The notes beneath the pieces are model-generated. The model saw only the letters and a list, made by a program, of their open reading frames with translations, had not been told where the DNA came from and made no database searches. From contig JAUVVS010000123.1 of assembly GCA_030604545.1 (NCBI GenBank), forward strand, positions 1 through 6,520: a stretch of 6,520 bases of DNA. The letters run 5' to 3'. Source of the stretch: Deltaproteobacteria bacterium. Its GTDB lineage: Bacteria; Desulfobacterota; Desulfobacteria; Desulfobacterales; JAUVVS01. Shown in pieces: positions 1 through 6,489 of the stretch (positions are counted from its first letter, which is position 1; the number at the start of each line of letters is the position of its first letter). A program made the translations under genes and the position numbers.

Positions 1-49
1 CATACTTTTTCATACCTTATTAAGATAGGAATGTAAATATTGTATTAGC

Positions 50-78
50 TTTACAGTCGGACCTTTTAGCAATATAAT
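50..78 (+). promoter_or_regulatory. Predicted sigma-70 promoter upstream of recB
   Basis: A -35 box TTTACA (50-55, five of six consensus bases) is followed by a 17-bp spacer and a perfect -10 box TATAAT (73-78). The predicted transcription start falls near 84-86, inside the inverted repeat that follows. This would give recB an untranslated leader of roughly 175 nt. It is the best promoter match in the window, and no other gene start follows it before recB. The assignment to recB is inferred from position and orientation only. Confidence 0.65.
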
Positions 79-81
79 ACC

Positions 82-107
82 TCAATTGAGCGATAACGCT
101 CAATTGA
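82..107. promoter_or_regulatory. Perfect 11-bp inverted repeat at the predicted start site (operator or leader hairpin)
   Basis: The arms TCAATTGAGCG (82-92) and CGCTCAATTGA (97-107) pair perfectly around a 4-nt loop, ATAA. The left part, CTCAATTGAG (81-90), is itself a palindrome and is nearly repeated at 99-108 (CTCAATTGAA), so the site could equally be two adjacent binding sites for a dimeric regulator. It lies just downstream of the TATAAT box, at about -4 to +22. It could therefore be an operator, or a hairpin at the extreme 5' end of the mRNA that affects its stability. It lacks a T-run directly after the stem, which argues against a terminator. Confidence 0.6.
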
Positions 108-109
108 AA

Positions 110-144
110 GTTATTTGTTATTTGTCATTCGTTATTCGTTTTTC
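110..144. repeat. Five-unit 7-bp tandem repeat
   Basis: Five consecutive heptamers can be read: GTTATTT, GTTATTT, GTCATTC, GTTATTC and GTTTTTC. The first two are identical and the others differ from them by one to three bases. The run lies in the presumed recB leader between the promoter-proximal hairpin and the start codon. It resembles the short heptameric tandem repeats known between genes in various bacteria. No function can be assigned. The rest of the leader (145-261) shows no clear ribosome binding site or other structure. Confidence 0.6.
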
Positions 145-261
145 GGACGAATATAAATCAATATTTTGTATTTCTATTAAAATTGAAATATGATGAATTC
201 GTCGCATTAGATCGCAAAATCAGATCCTTTGGGATTATTTTTTTCTCAGTTAACATTTCGC

Positions 262-3200
262 ATGAAACTATTCGACCTTATAAATACTCCTCTTTCAGGA
301 ACCAACCTCATCGAAGCAAGTGCAGGTACGGGAAAAACTTATACAATATCCAGTCTGTTTTTAAGGATGATTCTTGAAAAACATTTCACCGTGGACCGGA
401 TACTCGTGGTGACCTTTACCAGAGCGGCAACAGAAGAACTTAAAGAGAGAATACGCTGTAAACTTCTTCAGGCAAAAGAAGCGTTCTCAAACGGTTCAAG
501 TGACGACGTTCTGATCAATGCTCTTTTAAAAAAACAAAAAAACCCTGCTTCGGCAATTCAACTGATTCGAGTTGCACTTATCGATTTTGATAGAGCCCCA
601 ATTTTTACAATACACGGTTTTTGCCAGAGGATACTACATGAGAATGCTTTTGAAACCGGGAGTTTGTTCGATACGAAACTTATAAACGAACAGGCAAGTT
701 TAATGCAGTCGGTTACGGATGATTTCTGGAGGAAACACTTTTACACGGCCCCTCCCGAGTTTATAGGCTATGCCGTGAAAAAGATGTCAGGGCCGGAAGA
801 TTATTTAAATTTACTGTTAAGAGTTAATGCACCTACTATAAGTGTCATCCCTGATACCAAGAAACCTTTTCTGGAAAACCTTCAGCCCTTCAGAAAAGAT
901 CTCCAAAAATTAAAAAGCGTATGGCCCGTTTCACGAGATAAGGTTAAAGAGCTGTTAATGGATCCATCTCTTAGCGGCAAATATTATGGAAGCCTTAAAG
1001 CAGATGAAAACCGGCAAGGGCTGACAAAGAGGGACATAAAGGTTATAGCCATGCTTGAAACCATGGACAGATTCGTTGATTCAAAGCATACAGGGTTTCC
1101 TTTATTTAAAGACTTTGGTAAATTTACTGCAACAAAGCTTATGATGTCCGTCAAAAAGAACCATATTTTTCCCCCCCACAAATTTTTTGATATCTGTGAT
1201 GAACTCTACGTTAAAGGAACAAACCTTGAAGCAGAGATTGAAAAGAACCTTCTATTTCTAAAAACCGAACTTTTTAAGTTTGCAAAGTCGGAACTTTTAA
1301 CAAGGAAAAGAAAGAATAATATACAATTCTTTGACGACCTTCTAACAATGGTGAAAGAAGCCTTGCAAAAAGATGATGTTAAGAGAGGAAATCCGCTTGC
1401 AACGGCAATACGACAGAAATACAAGGCTGCGCTTGTTGATGAATTCCAGGATACCGATCCTATCCAGTATGAAATATTTTCAAGGCTTTTCACTTCAGAA
1501 GACAGCGTTTTATTTATGATAGGAGATCCAAAGCAGGCAATATACAGCTTTCGGGGTGCTGATATTTTTTCTTACATGAAAGCGGCAAAAAATGCAGATG
1601 CAAAATATACGCTTTCAGAGAACTGGCGTTCAGAGCCTGGTCTGATAAAAGCATTAAACACTATATTTTCCAGGGTCAAAGACCCATTTGTTTTTGACGA
1701 GATTCCCTTTGAGGAGGGAATGCCGGCAAAAGGAAAAGAACCTTTTGCAGACTTATCCGGCCCGCCGTTAGAATTTTGGTATTTAGACTCCCAGGGGGAT
1801 AAGCCGATAAATAAAACTGATGCTGTAAATTGGATTGCAAGCGCCGTTGCCGATGAGATCTCTTTGCTTGTTTCACACGGTACAGATCAAGTTGAGGCGG
1901 GTGATATAGCTGTCCTTGTACGTACAAATAGACAGGCGCAGATTATTAAAGAGTATCTTTCAGCAAAGGGGATTCCATCAGTTCTCCATAGTGCCGGAAA
2001 CATTTTTGATTCCCACGAAGCAATGGAGATGGAAAGACTCCTTTCAAGTATTTCAGAACCGGCTAACGAGAGACGGCTAAAATCGGCCCTTGCAACAGAT
2101 ATGATGGGTGTTACTGGTGAAAAACTTGATTCGACAAGTGAAGATACTTTTTTGTGGGAAAGCCGTCTTGGCGATTTCAGAGAATATTTTCATTTATGGA
2201 ACAGATACGGTTTTATCAGAATGTTTCGTATGTTTATGGCAAAGGAGAAAGTAAAGGGACGTCTTCTTTCTTTTTCTAATGGTGAAAGGAGACTTACAAA
2301 TGTTCTTCACCTGGCGGAAATACTCCACAAGGAATCAATGAAAAAGAATCTTGGAACGACAGGCCTTATAAAATGGCTGTCGGAACAAAGAAATCCGACA
2401 TCTCCCCGTCTTGAAGAGCATCAGCTTCGCCTTGAAAACGATGATAACGCAATAACAATAATAACCATTCACAAAAGTAAGGGTCTTGAATACAAGATAA
2501 TCTTTTGTCCATTTGGGTGGGAAGGCTCGGAAATTAGAAACAAAGAGATTATCTTTCATGATAATAGCACAGACAAGAACCTGAAACTTGATCTTGGCTC
2601 GGAAGAGTTTGATGCAAACGTTGCCCTTGCCCAAAATGAGCTTTTAGCAGAAAACCTGCGTCTTTTATATGTAGCTTTAACCAGGGCAAAGATGAGATGC
2701 TACCTTGTGTGGGGTCGTATCAATACTGCAGAAACATCTGCCATGGCCTATCTTTTTCACTATCAAGGCGGCGCTGATAAAGATAACATTGTAGATTCAG
2801 TAAAAAAAAGTTTTTCAGGAAAAAAAGATGAAGATCTTTTAATTGAATTAAAAGATCTTGTTAGCGAATCAAAAGGAACGATCAAGCTTTCCTATCTGCC
2901 GATAAAAACCGAAAAAAAATATAAGCCTCAAAAGCAAAAAAAGGGAAAGCTTTCTTGTAGAAAGTTTGCAGGAAAAATTGACAAAACGTGGAGGATTTCA
3001 AGTTATTCATCACTGGTATCAAGAAAGATATCAGAAATCGAGCTTCCTGATCGGGATGCATTCTTTGAACCACACTGGGACATCCAAGGTAGTATTCCTG
3101 ATTATTCTGGCCTATCTGGTCCTTCTGATTTTAGTGAACAGTATGCTAAAGTTGATATTTTTTCCTTTCCAAAAGGATCCCAAGCCGGGATATTATTCCA

Positions 3201-3945
3201 TGATATATTTGAACATCTTGATTTTACCGAAGTAAATTATAAAAACCAGGAGCGGTTAGTGACGGAAAAATTAAAAGAATACGGTTTTGATCTGTTATGG
3301 AAAGAGACAGTATATAACACGATAAAAAAGGTCCTTTCCGTTCCGCTCTTGATGGAAAAAAAGGATCTATTCTTATCTTCCATTCAATGGGAGGACAGAA
3401 TAAATGAGATGGAATTTTACTTCCCGTTAAAACCTGTTACGCCACAAAGACTTAAAAGGATCTTCGCAGATCACGGCACTATCAATATCTCCTCGGGATT
3501 TCCCGGCAAGCTTGAGAAGCTTACGTTCTTGCCGACAGAAGGCTTTATGAAAGGATATATCGATCTAATATTCTTTTATAATGGTCGCTATTATCTTGTA
3601 GACTGGAAATCGAATTTTTTAGGCAAAGGAATAGAGTGTTATAAAAAAGATTCTTTGTATGAAACTATGAAAAATGAGTTTTATATTTTGCAATATCATA
3701 TATATGTCCTTGCACTTCATCAGTATTTACGCTTACGGATGCCGGGTTACAGGTATGAATCAAATTTTGGGGGTGTATTTTACATATTTCTGAGAGGAGT
3801 TGATCCTGAGAAAGGCCCGGAATTTGGCATCTATAACGATCTTCCAAATATTGAACTGGTTAATGCGCTCGGGCGATCACTTATTCCGGGTTATTATATT
3901 GAAGGTAATCGTTCACGGGTTCAGGGTTCAGAGGTTCAGGGTTAA
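262..3945 (+). CDS. recB: RecBCD enzyme subunit RecB, 3'-5' helicase and nuclease
   Basis: RecB is the slow 3'-5' motor and the only nuclease of RecBCD, which processes double-strand breaks for RecA and degrades foreign linear DNA. The 1227-residue protein is close to E. coli RecB in length (about 1180). Superfamily 1A helicase motifs appear in order: Walker A ASAGTGKT (19-26), VTFTRAA (50-56), TIHGF (116-120), Walker B LVDEFQDTD (391-399), GDPKQAIYSFRGAD (421-434), ENWRS (453-457), TIHKSKGLEY (735-744) and LLYVALTRAK (801-810). The C-terminal PD-(D/E)XK nuclease has H980 (GILFHDIFE), D1101 (GYIDLIF), D1114 and K1116 (VDWKSN), and QYHIY (1144-1148), so it should be active. ATG 262 is preferred because family members begin a few residues before this TPL.GTNLIEASAGTGKT segment. 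A TTG at 229 would add 11 residues, and neither start has a clear ribosome binding site. The last 11 residues (RSRVQGSEVQG) and the stop are encoded by a dispersed repeat. recD follows after 438 bp. Confidence 0.96.
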   Translation: MKLFDLINTPLSGTNLIEASAGTGKTYTISSLFLRMILEKHFTVDRILVVTFTRAATEELKERIRCKLLQAKEAFSNGSSDDVLINALLKKQKNPASAIQLIRVALIDFDRAPIFTIHGFCQRILHENAFETGSLFDTKLINEQASLMQSVTDDFWRKHFYTAPPEFIGYAVKKMSGPEDYLNLLLRVNAPTISVIPDTKKPFLENLQPFRKDLQKLKSVWPVSRDKVKELLMDPSLSGKYYGSLKADENRQGLTKRDIKVIAMLETMDRFVDSKHTGFPLFKDFGKFTATKLMMSVKKNHIFPPHKFFDICDELYVKGTNLEAEIEKNLLFLKTELFKFAKSELLTRKRKNNIQFFDDLLTMVKEALQKDDVKRGNPLATAIRQKYKAALVDEFQDTDPIQYEIFSRLFTSEDSVLFMIGDPKQAIYSFRGADIFSYMKAAKNADAKYTLSENWRSEPGLIKALNTIFSRVKDPFVFDEIPFEEGMPAKGKEPFADLSGPPLEFWYLDSQGDKPINKTDAVNWIASAVADEISLLVSHGTDQVEAGDIAVLVRTNRQAQIIKEYLSAKGIPSVLHSAGNIFDSHEAMEMERLLSSISEPANERRLKSALATDMMGVTGEKLDSTSEDTFLWESRLGDFREYFHLWNRYGFIRMFRMFMAKEKVKGRLLSFSNGERRLTNVLHLAEILHKESMKKNLGTTGLIKWLSEQRNPTSPRLEEHQLRLENDDNAITIITIHKSKGLEYKIIFCPFGWEGSEIRNKEIIFHDNSTDKNLKLDLGSEEFDANVALAQNELLAENLRLLYVALTRAKMRCYLVWGRINTAETSAMAYLFHYQGGADKDNIVDSVKKSFSGKKDEDLLIELKDLVSESKGTIKLSYLPIKTEKKYKPQKQKKGKLSCRKFAGKIDKTWRISSYSSLVSRKISEIELPDRDAFFEPHWDIQGSIPDYSGLSGPSDFSEQYAKVDIFSFPKGSQAGILFHDIFEHLDFTEVNYKNQERLVTEKLKEYGFDLLWKETVYNTIKKVLSVPLLMEKKDLFLSSIQWEDRINEMEFYFPLKPVTPQRLKRIFADHGTINISSGFPGKLEKLTFLPTEGFMKGYIDLIFFYNGRYYLVDWKSNFLGKGIECYKKDSLYETMKNEFYILQYHIYVLALHQYLRLRMPGYRYESNFGGVFYIFLRGVDPEKGPEFGIYNDLPNIELVNALGRSLIPGYYIEGNRSRVQGSEVQG
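3905..3945 (+). repeat. Dispersed GGTTCAG-type repeat, copy A, forming the recB 3' end
   Basis: This unit opens with GTAATCGTTCACGGGTTCA (3905-3923), 18 of 19 bases identical to 4047-4065, and continues in GGTTCAG-like heptamers to end GGTTCAGGGTTAA. Its final TAA is the recB stop codon. The same ending, GTTCAGGGTTAA, is seen on the opposite strand at the window's end. The unit is therefore a mobile or dispersed repeat read as protein, rather than conserved RecB sequence. Confidence 0.75.
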
Positions 3946-4046
3946 GGAATTGTAGGTTTACCTCACAAATTTGAACTGTGGGTAATATTGCGGAAGCATT
4001 CGATTCGGAAACAAACCCGGAATTTGTTGGTTTTCTTTATTATTTA

Positions 4047-4110
4047 GTAACCGTTCACGGGTTCAAGCCTGCCCGCCGGATGGCAAGCGGGGTTCAGTGT
4101 TCAAAGGTTA
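4047..4110 (+). repeat. Dispersed GGTTCAG-type repeat, copy B, interrupted by a GC-rich segment
   Basis: GTAACCGTTCACGGGTTCA (4047-4065) matches copy A. The heptameric pattern then breaks for 24 bp (4066-4089, 18 of 24 bases G or C) and resumes with GGGTTCAGTGTTCAAAGGTTA. The inserted segment can fold: GCCTGCC (4067-4073) faces GGCAAGC (4082-4088) with one mismatch. The copy is also the left arm of the 318-bp block. Confidence 0.65.
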
Positions 4111-4115
4111 TCGGT

Positions 4116-4146
4116 TTGACGAAATACTCTTTATTATCACTATAGT
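4116..4146 (+). promoter_or_regulatory. Candidate sigma-70 promoter for recD inside the intergenic block
   Basis: TTGACG (4116-4121, five of six consensus) and TATAGT (4141-4146, five of six) are separated by 19 bp, slightly longer than the ideal 17. The -10 box overlaps a small dyad, CACTAT (4138-4143) / ATAGTG (4153-4158). If active, it would transcribe recD with a leader of about 230 nt. It would also compensate for separation from the recB transcript. Matches of this quality occur by chance in AT-rich DNA. Confidence 0.4.
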
Positions 4147-4167
4147 ACGGTCATAGTGCATAAATCA

Positions 4168-4187
4168 AAACCTTTGGTTTATTTTTT
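4168..4187 (+). terminator. Weak terminator-like hairpin after recB
   Basis: AAACC (4168-4172) pairs with GGTTT (4176-4180) around a TTT loop, and after one A comes TTTTTT (4182-4187). The geometry is that of an intrinsic terminator, but the stem is only 5 bp with two G-C pairs. It is likely leaky or non-functional. It lies downstream of the candidate internal promoter. Confidence 0.25.
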
Positions 4188-4219
4188 AAAGCGCGCAATT
4201 TTTTTATCCTAACGTTCAT

Positions 4220-4246
4220 GAAATCCGAACTGAAACCCCGGATTTC
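4220..4246. repeat. 8-bp inverted repeat in the recB-recD gap
   Basis: GAAATCCG (4220-4227) and CGGATTTC (4239-4246) pair perfectly around an 11-nt loop. An alternative stem uses ATCCGA (4223-4228) with TCGGAT (4245-4250). No T-run follows, so it is not a terminator. It may be part of the fold of the surrounding block. Confidence 0.45.
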
Positions 4247-4327
4247 GGATCGATATCCCTTATTCTCAGACATTGGAGCACGCTCAAGGCAGAAAACTAA
4301 CCCGACTCGGCTGAGCTCGTCGCAGGC

Positions 4328-4362
4328 TGAACCCTGAACCTCTGAACGGTGAACGGTTACTA
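4328..4362 (-). repeat. Dispersed GGTTCAG-type repeat, copy C, inverted
   Basis: Read on the minus strand this begins TAGTAACCGTTCAC and continues CGTTCAGAGGTTCAGGGTTCA, the same family as copies A and B but in opposite orientation. It forms the right arm of the 318-bp block and ends 22 bp before the recD start codon. Confidence 0.7.
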
Positions 4363-4369
4363 CTTAAAC

Positions 4370-4373
4370 AGGA
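4370..4373 (+). promoter_or_regulatory. Probable recD ribosome binding site within a CAGGAT direct repeat
   Basis: CAGGAT occurs twice, at 4369-4374 and 4378-4383. The AGGA of the first copy lies 10 nt before ATG 4384, which is workable though a little long. The AGGA of the second is only 1 nt from that ATG but 4 nt from the next codon, TTG 4387. ATG 4384 is preferred, but the exact start could be one codon later. Confidence 0.45.
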
Positions 4374-4383
4374 TGATCAGGAT

Positions 4384-6252
4384 ATGTTGAAAGACAATAT
4401 AACAACCCTTTATCAAACAGGATTGCTGTCTGAAATAGATATCCATTTTGCTAGGTTTATATCACACCTTTCCAATAACGATGACCCGGATATTTTTCTT
4501 GGTTCAGCCCTTGTCAGCAGCGCTACCAGAAGCGGGGATGTCTGTCTTGATCTTGCTTCTTTTGCCGAAAATGTACTCCTTGAAAAACAAAATGGTAATG
4601 ATCCTATTGTATGTCCAAAACTTTCCATATGGAAACAAAAGCTCTCCTCAATCTCAGTGGTGGGAAAGCCCGGTGACATTTGCCCACTTATTCTTGATAA
4701 CAAAAACAGGCTTTATCTTTATCGTTACTGGGATTACGAAAAAAAACTTACAGATTCTATAAAATACCGGGTAAAAGAGGATATCAGTGAAATAAATTTG
4801 CCCCTCTTACATGATAGCCTGACAAGACTTTTCCCCAAAACCGACGTCAACGAGATTAACTGGCATAAAATTGCTTCATTAGCTGCAACTTTGAATAATT
4901 TCTGTGTAATTTCAGGTGGACCCGGGGCTGGAAAGACCACCACAATTGCGACAATTCTTGCTCTCTTATTAGAGCAGGCTGGAGAGGGAAAACTCCGTAT
5001 CTTTCTTGCAGCTCCAACAGGAAAAGCAGCAGCAAGACTTATTCAATCGATAAATAATGCTAAAGAAAACCTGAATTGCAACAAAGATATCAAAGCCTCC
5101 ATTCCATCAGAATCTTACACAATACACAGGATGCTGAAAACGGTCCATGATACTCCTTATTTTCGTTATAATTCGGAAAACCCCCTTCCCGCCGACGTTG
5201 TTGTGGTGGACGAAGCATCCATGGTAGATCTTGCTTTGATGTCCAAACTCATACAGGCTGTACCTGCCGGCTGCAAACTTATTTTTGTGGGAGACAAAGA
5301 TCAACTCGCATCTGTTGAGGCGGGGTCAGTACTTGGTGATATTTGTGACAGGGATAATGTTCACAGGTTTTCAGAAGATTTTCATAAAAAAGTCGTAAAA
5401 TTAACAGGTGAAGAGCTTGATATCCAAACCGGCCAAAAGATAAATAAGACGGGTCTTCATGATTGTATTGTTTTTTTAAAAAAGAGTTACCGATTCGCCG
5501 AAAGCAGCGAAATCGGAGAATTAAGCCAGGCTGTAAATCTCGGAGATGCTGATAAGGTTTTATCACTGTTGAAAAAGACCGATAATAATAACATAAAATG
5601 GGAAAAGATTTTGTCGCTGAATGAGATGCTTAAAACGCTCAGAAAAAATATAATCGAAGGTTATAAGGATTATCTTAAAATAGAGGATCCTTGCAGAGCC
5701 TTTGAACTTTTTAACCGATTCAAAATATTTTGTGCGGTGAGAATCGGTCCTTTTGGTGTTGATGCTTTAAACAGATTTGCAGAACAGGTATTGAGGCGGG
5801 AGGGACTCATTAATTTTGATTACTCGTCTCATAATCCATGGTACAGGGGCAGACCGGTCTTGATTACGAGAAATGATTATAATTTGGGACTTTTTAATGG
5901 TGATATGGGAATAACCATGCCGGATCCAATGTCTGATAACAATGATTTATACGTATTTTTTCCTGAGACTTCAGGTGAATTAAAGCGATTTTTGCCCCAC
6001 AGACTCCCGGAACATGAAACGGTTTATGCCATGACTATTCACAAAAGCCAGGGATCAGAGTTTGAAGATGTTCATCTTGTTTTGCCGGACAAGGATTATC
6101 CGATACTTACAAAAGAGCTTATTTATACGGGAGTCACAAGAGCCGAAAAAAGTGTTACAATATGGGGAAGTGAAAATGTCTTGCGCGCTTCGATATCGCG
6201 CAAAATTGAGCGGAGTTCAGGATTACGGGATGCACTGTGGCGAGATCTTTGA
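4384..6252 (+). CDS. recD: RecBCD enzyme subunit RecD, 5'-3' helicase
   Basis: RecD is the fast 5'-3' motor of RecBCD and in E. coli is needed for full nuclease activity and its control at Chi. The 622 residues are close to E. coli RecD (608), so this is the RecC-binding RecD and not the longer RecD2. The N-terminal part has the family's LLSEIDIHFARFISHL and GDVCLDL segments (about residues 14-55). Superfamily 1B motifs follow: Walker A GGPGAGKTTT (178-187, K184), APTGKAAARL (210-219), YTIHRML (245-251), Walker B VVVDEASMVD (273-282), FVGDKDQLASVEAG (301-314), KKSYRF (366-371), LFNGDMG (503-509), TIHKSQGSEF (551-560) and YTGVTRA (581-587). All look intact. The protein ends SGLRDALW-RDL, and the last three codons and stop (6241-6252) belong to the left arm of a downstream palindrome. 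Transcription may be from recB or from the candidate promoter at 4116. Confidence 0.96.
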   Translation: MLKDNITTLYQTGLLSEIDIHFARFISHLSNNDDPDIFLGSALVSSATRSGDVCLDLASFAENVLLEKQNGNDPIVCPKLSIWKQKLSSISVVGKPGDICPLILDNKNRLYLYRYWDYEKKLTDSIKYRVKEDISEINLPLLHDSLTRLFPKTDVNEINWHKIASLAATLNNFCVISGGPGAGKTTTIATILALLLEQAGEGKLRIFLAAPTGKAAARLIQSINNAKENLNCNKDIKASIPSESYTIHRMLKTVHDTPYFRYNSENPLPADVVVVDEASMVDLALMSKLIQAVPAGCKLIFVGDKDQLASVEAGSVLGDICDRDNVHRFSEDFHKKVVKLTGEELDIQTGQKINKTGLHDCIVFLKKSYRFAESSEIGELSQAVNLGDADKVLSLLKKTDNNNIKWEKILSLNEMLKTLRKNIIEGYKDYLKIEDPCRAFELFNRFKIFCAVRIGPFGVDALNRFAEQVLRREGLINFDYSSHNPWYRGRPVLITRNDYNLGLFNGDMGITMPDPMSDNNDLYVFFPETSGELKRFLPHRLPEHETVYAMTIHKSQGSEFEDVHLVLPDKDYPILTKELIYTGVTRAEKSVTIWGSENVLRASISRKIERSSGLRDALWRDL

Positions 6253-6384
6253 AAAACGTCCCCTTTTGCCCAATTTCTGTGTCAGACTCAAATTTTAATC
6301 CTCAAAATACTTCAAGTATTCCTGCGGTTAAAATTTTCGTCTTCCTTGAACTTGAACAAAATTGAACATTTTTCAAAGATCTCG
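6241..6384. repeat. 144-bp imperfect palindrome overlapping the recD stop codon
   Basis: Three nested inverted repeats share one centre near 6313: CGAGATCTTTGAAAAA (6241-6256) with its exact complement at 6369-6384; AAATTTTAA (6290-6298) with TTAAAATTT (6328-6336); and AATACTT (6306-6312) with AAGTATT (6314-6320). The segments between them are also recognisably complementary, so by hand about 52 of 72 positions match. The whole can fold as one long hairpin. It may be a fold-back (MITE-like) element, a bidirectional terminator, or both. It is not followed by a good T-run. Confidence 0.7.
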
Positions 6385-6394
6385 TTGAGTTGGT

Positions 6395-6411
6395 AAATAG
6401 TTCAGCTATTT
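6395..6411 (+). terminator. Weak terminator-like hairpin after recD
   Basis: AAATAG (6395-6400) pairs with CTATTT (6406-6411) around TTCAG, followed by TTTAG. The stem is short and AT-rich with a poor T-run. Together with the larger palindrome just upstream it may help end the recD transcript, but alone it is unconvincing. Confidence 0.25.
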
Positions 6412-6416
6412 TTAGC

Positions 6417-6479
6417 CAGGATTAACTGGATTTAAAAAACTATTTTTGAGAATCCTGTTTATCAGTAAGTTGAATCCTG
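6417..6479. repeat. CAGGATT / AATCCTG repeat cluster
   Basis: CAGGATT (6417-6423) is complementary to AATCCTG at 6451-6457, and GAATCCTG recurs directly at 6450-6457 and 6472-6479. The same CAGGAT word is doubled just before recD (4369-4383). This appears to be a second family of short intergenic repeat, distinct from GGTTCAG. No gene is visible between the recD stop and the window end. Confidence 0.4.
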
Positions 6480-6489
6480 CAAAAGACCA

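Larger units (their letters stand above)
4045..4362. mobile_element. 318-bp block with terminal inverted repeats, candidate non-autonomous insertion (MITE-like)
   Basis: TAGTAACCGTTCAC (4045-4058) and its exact reverse complement GTGAACGGTTACTA (4349-4362) bound the block. Allowing a gap of about 13 bp, the similarity continues inward to a shared GGTTCA(A)GCCTGC on both arms. No transposase or other convincing gene lies inside. The block separates recB from recD, genes that in E. coli overlap or nearly touch. I see no clear target-site duplication at the borders. The arms also belong to the dispersed GGTTCAG repeat family, so an alternative is two independent repeat copies landing in opposite orientation. 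The short stretch from the recB stop to this block (3946-4044) holds only a weak AACAAA/TTTGTT dyad at 4010-4028. Confidence 0.5.

Noticed and set aside
190..210. A six-codon upstream frame (ATGATG to TAG) in the recB leader that might act as a leader peptide.
   Set aside because: It is too short, has no ribosome binding site and no run of regulatory codons, so chance is the simplest explanation.
229..261. TTG start giving an 11-residue longer RecB.
   Set aside because: The extension has no ribosome binding site and does not look like a RecB N-terminus. ATG 262 fits the family better.
183..377. A 64-codon plus-strand frame starting with TTG before recB.
   Set aside because: It runs out of frame through the RecB Walker A region, has no ribosome binding site and no family resemblance.
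1171..1177. A run of seven C bases within recB that could cause slippage or mark a sequencing error.
   Set aside because: The reading frame and protein are continuous on both sides, so there is no sign of a frameshift.
4151..4273. A 40-codon minus-strand reading frame with an ATG (4273) ending in TGA (4151), open upstream to about 4363.
   Set aside because: There is no ribosome binding site before the ATG, no recognisable protein similarity, and the frame runs straight through repeat copy C. It is most likely a by-product of the repeat block.
3905..4362. A possible CRISPR array in the recB-recD spacer.
   Set aside because: The repeats are irregular, in both orientations, without evenly sized spacers, and there are no cas genes.
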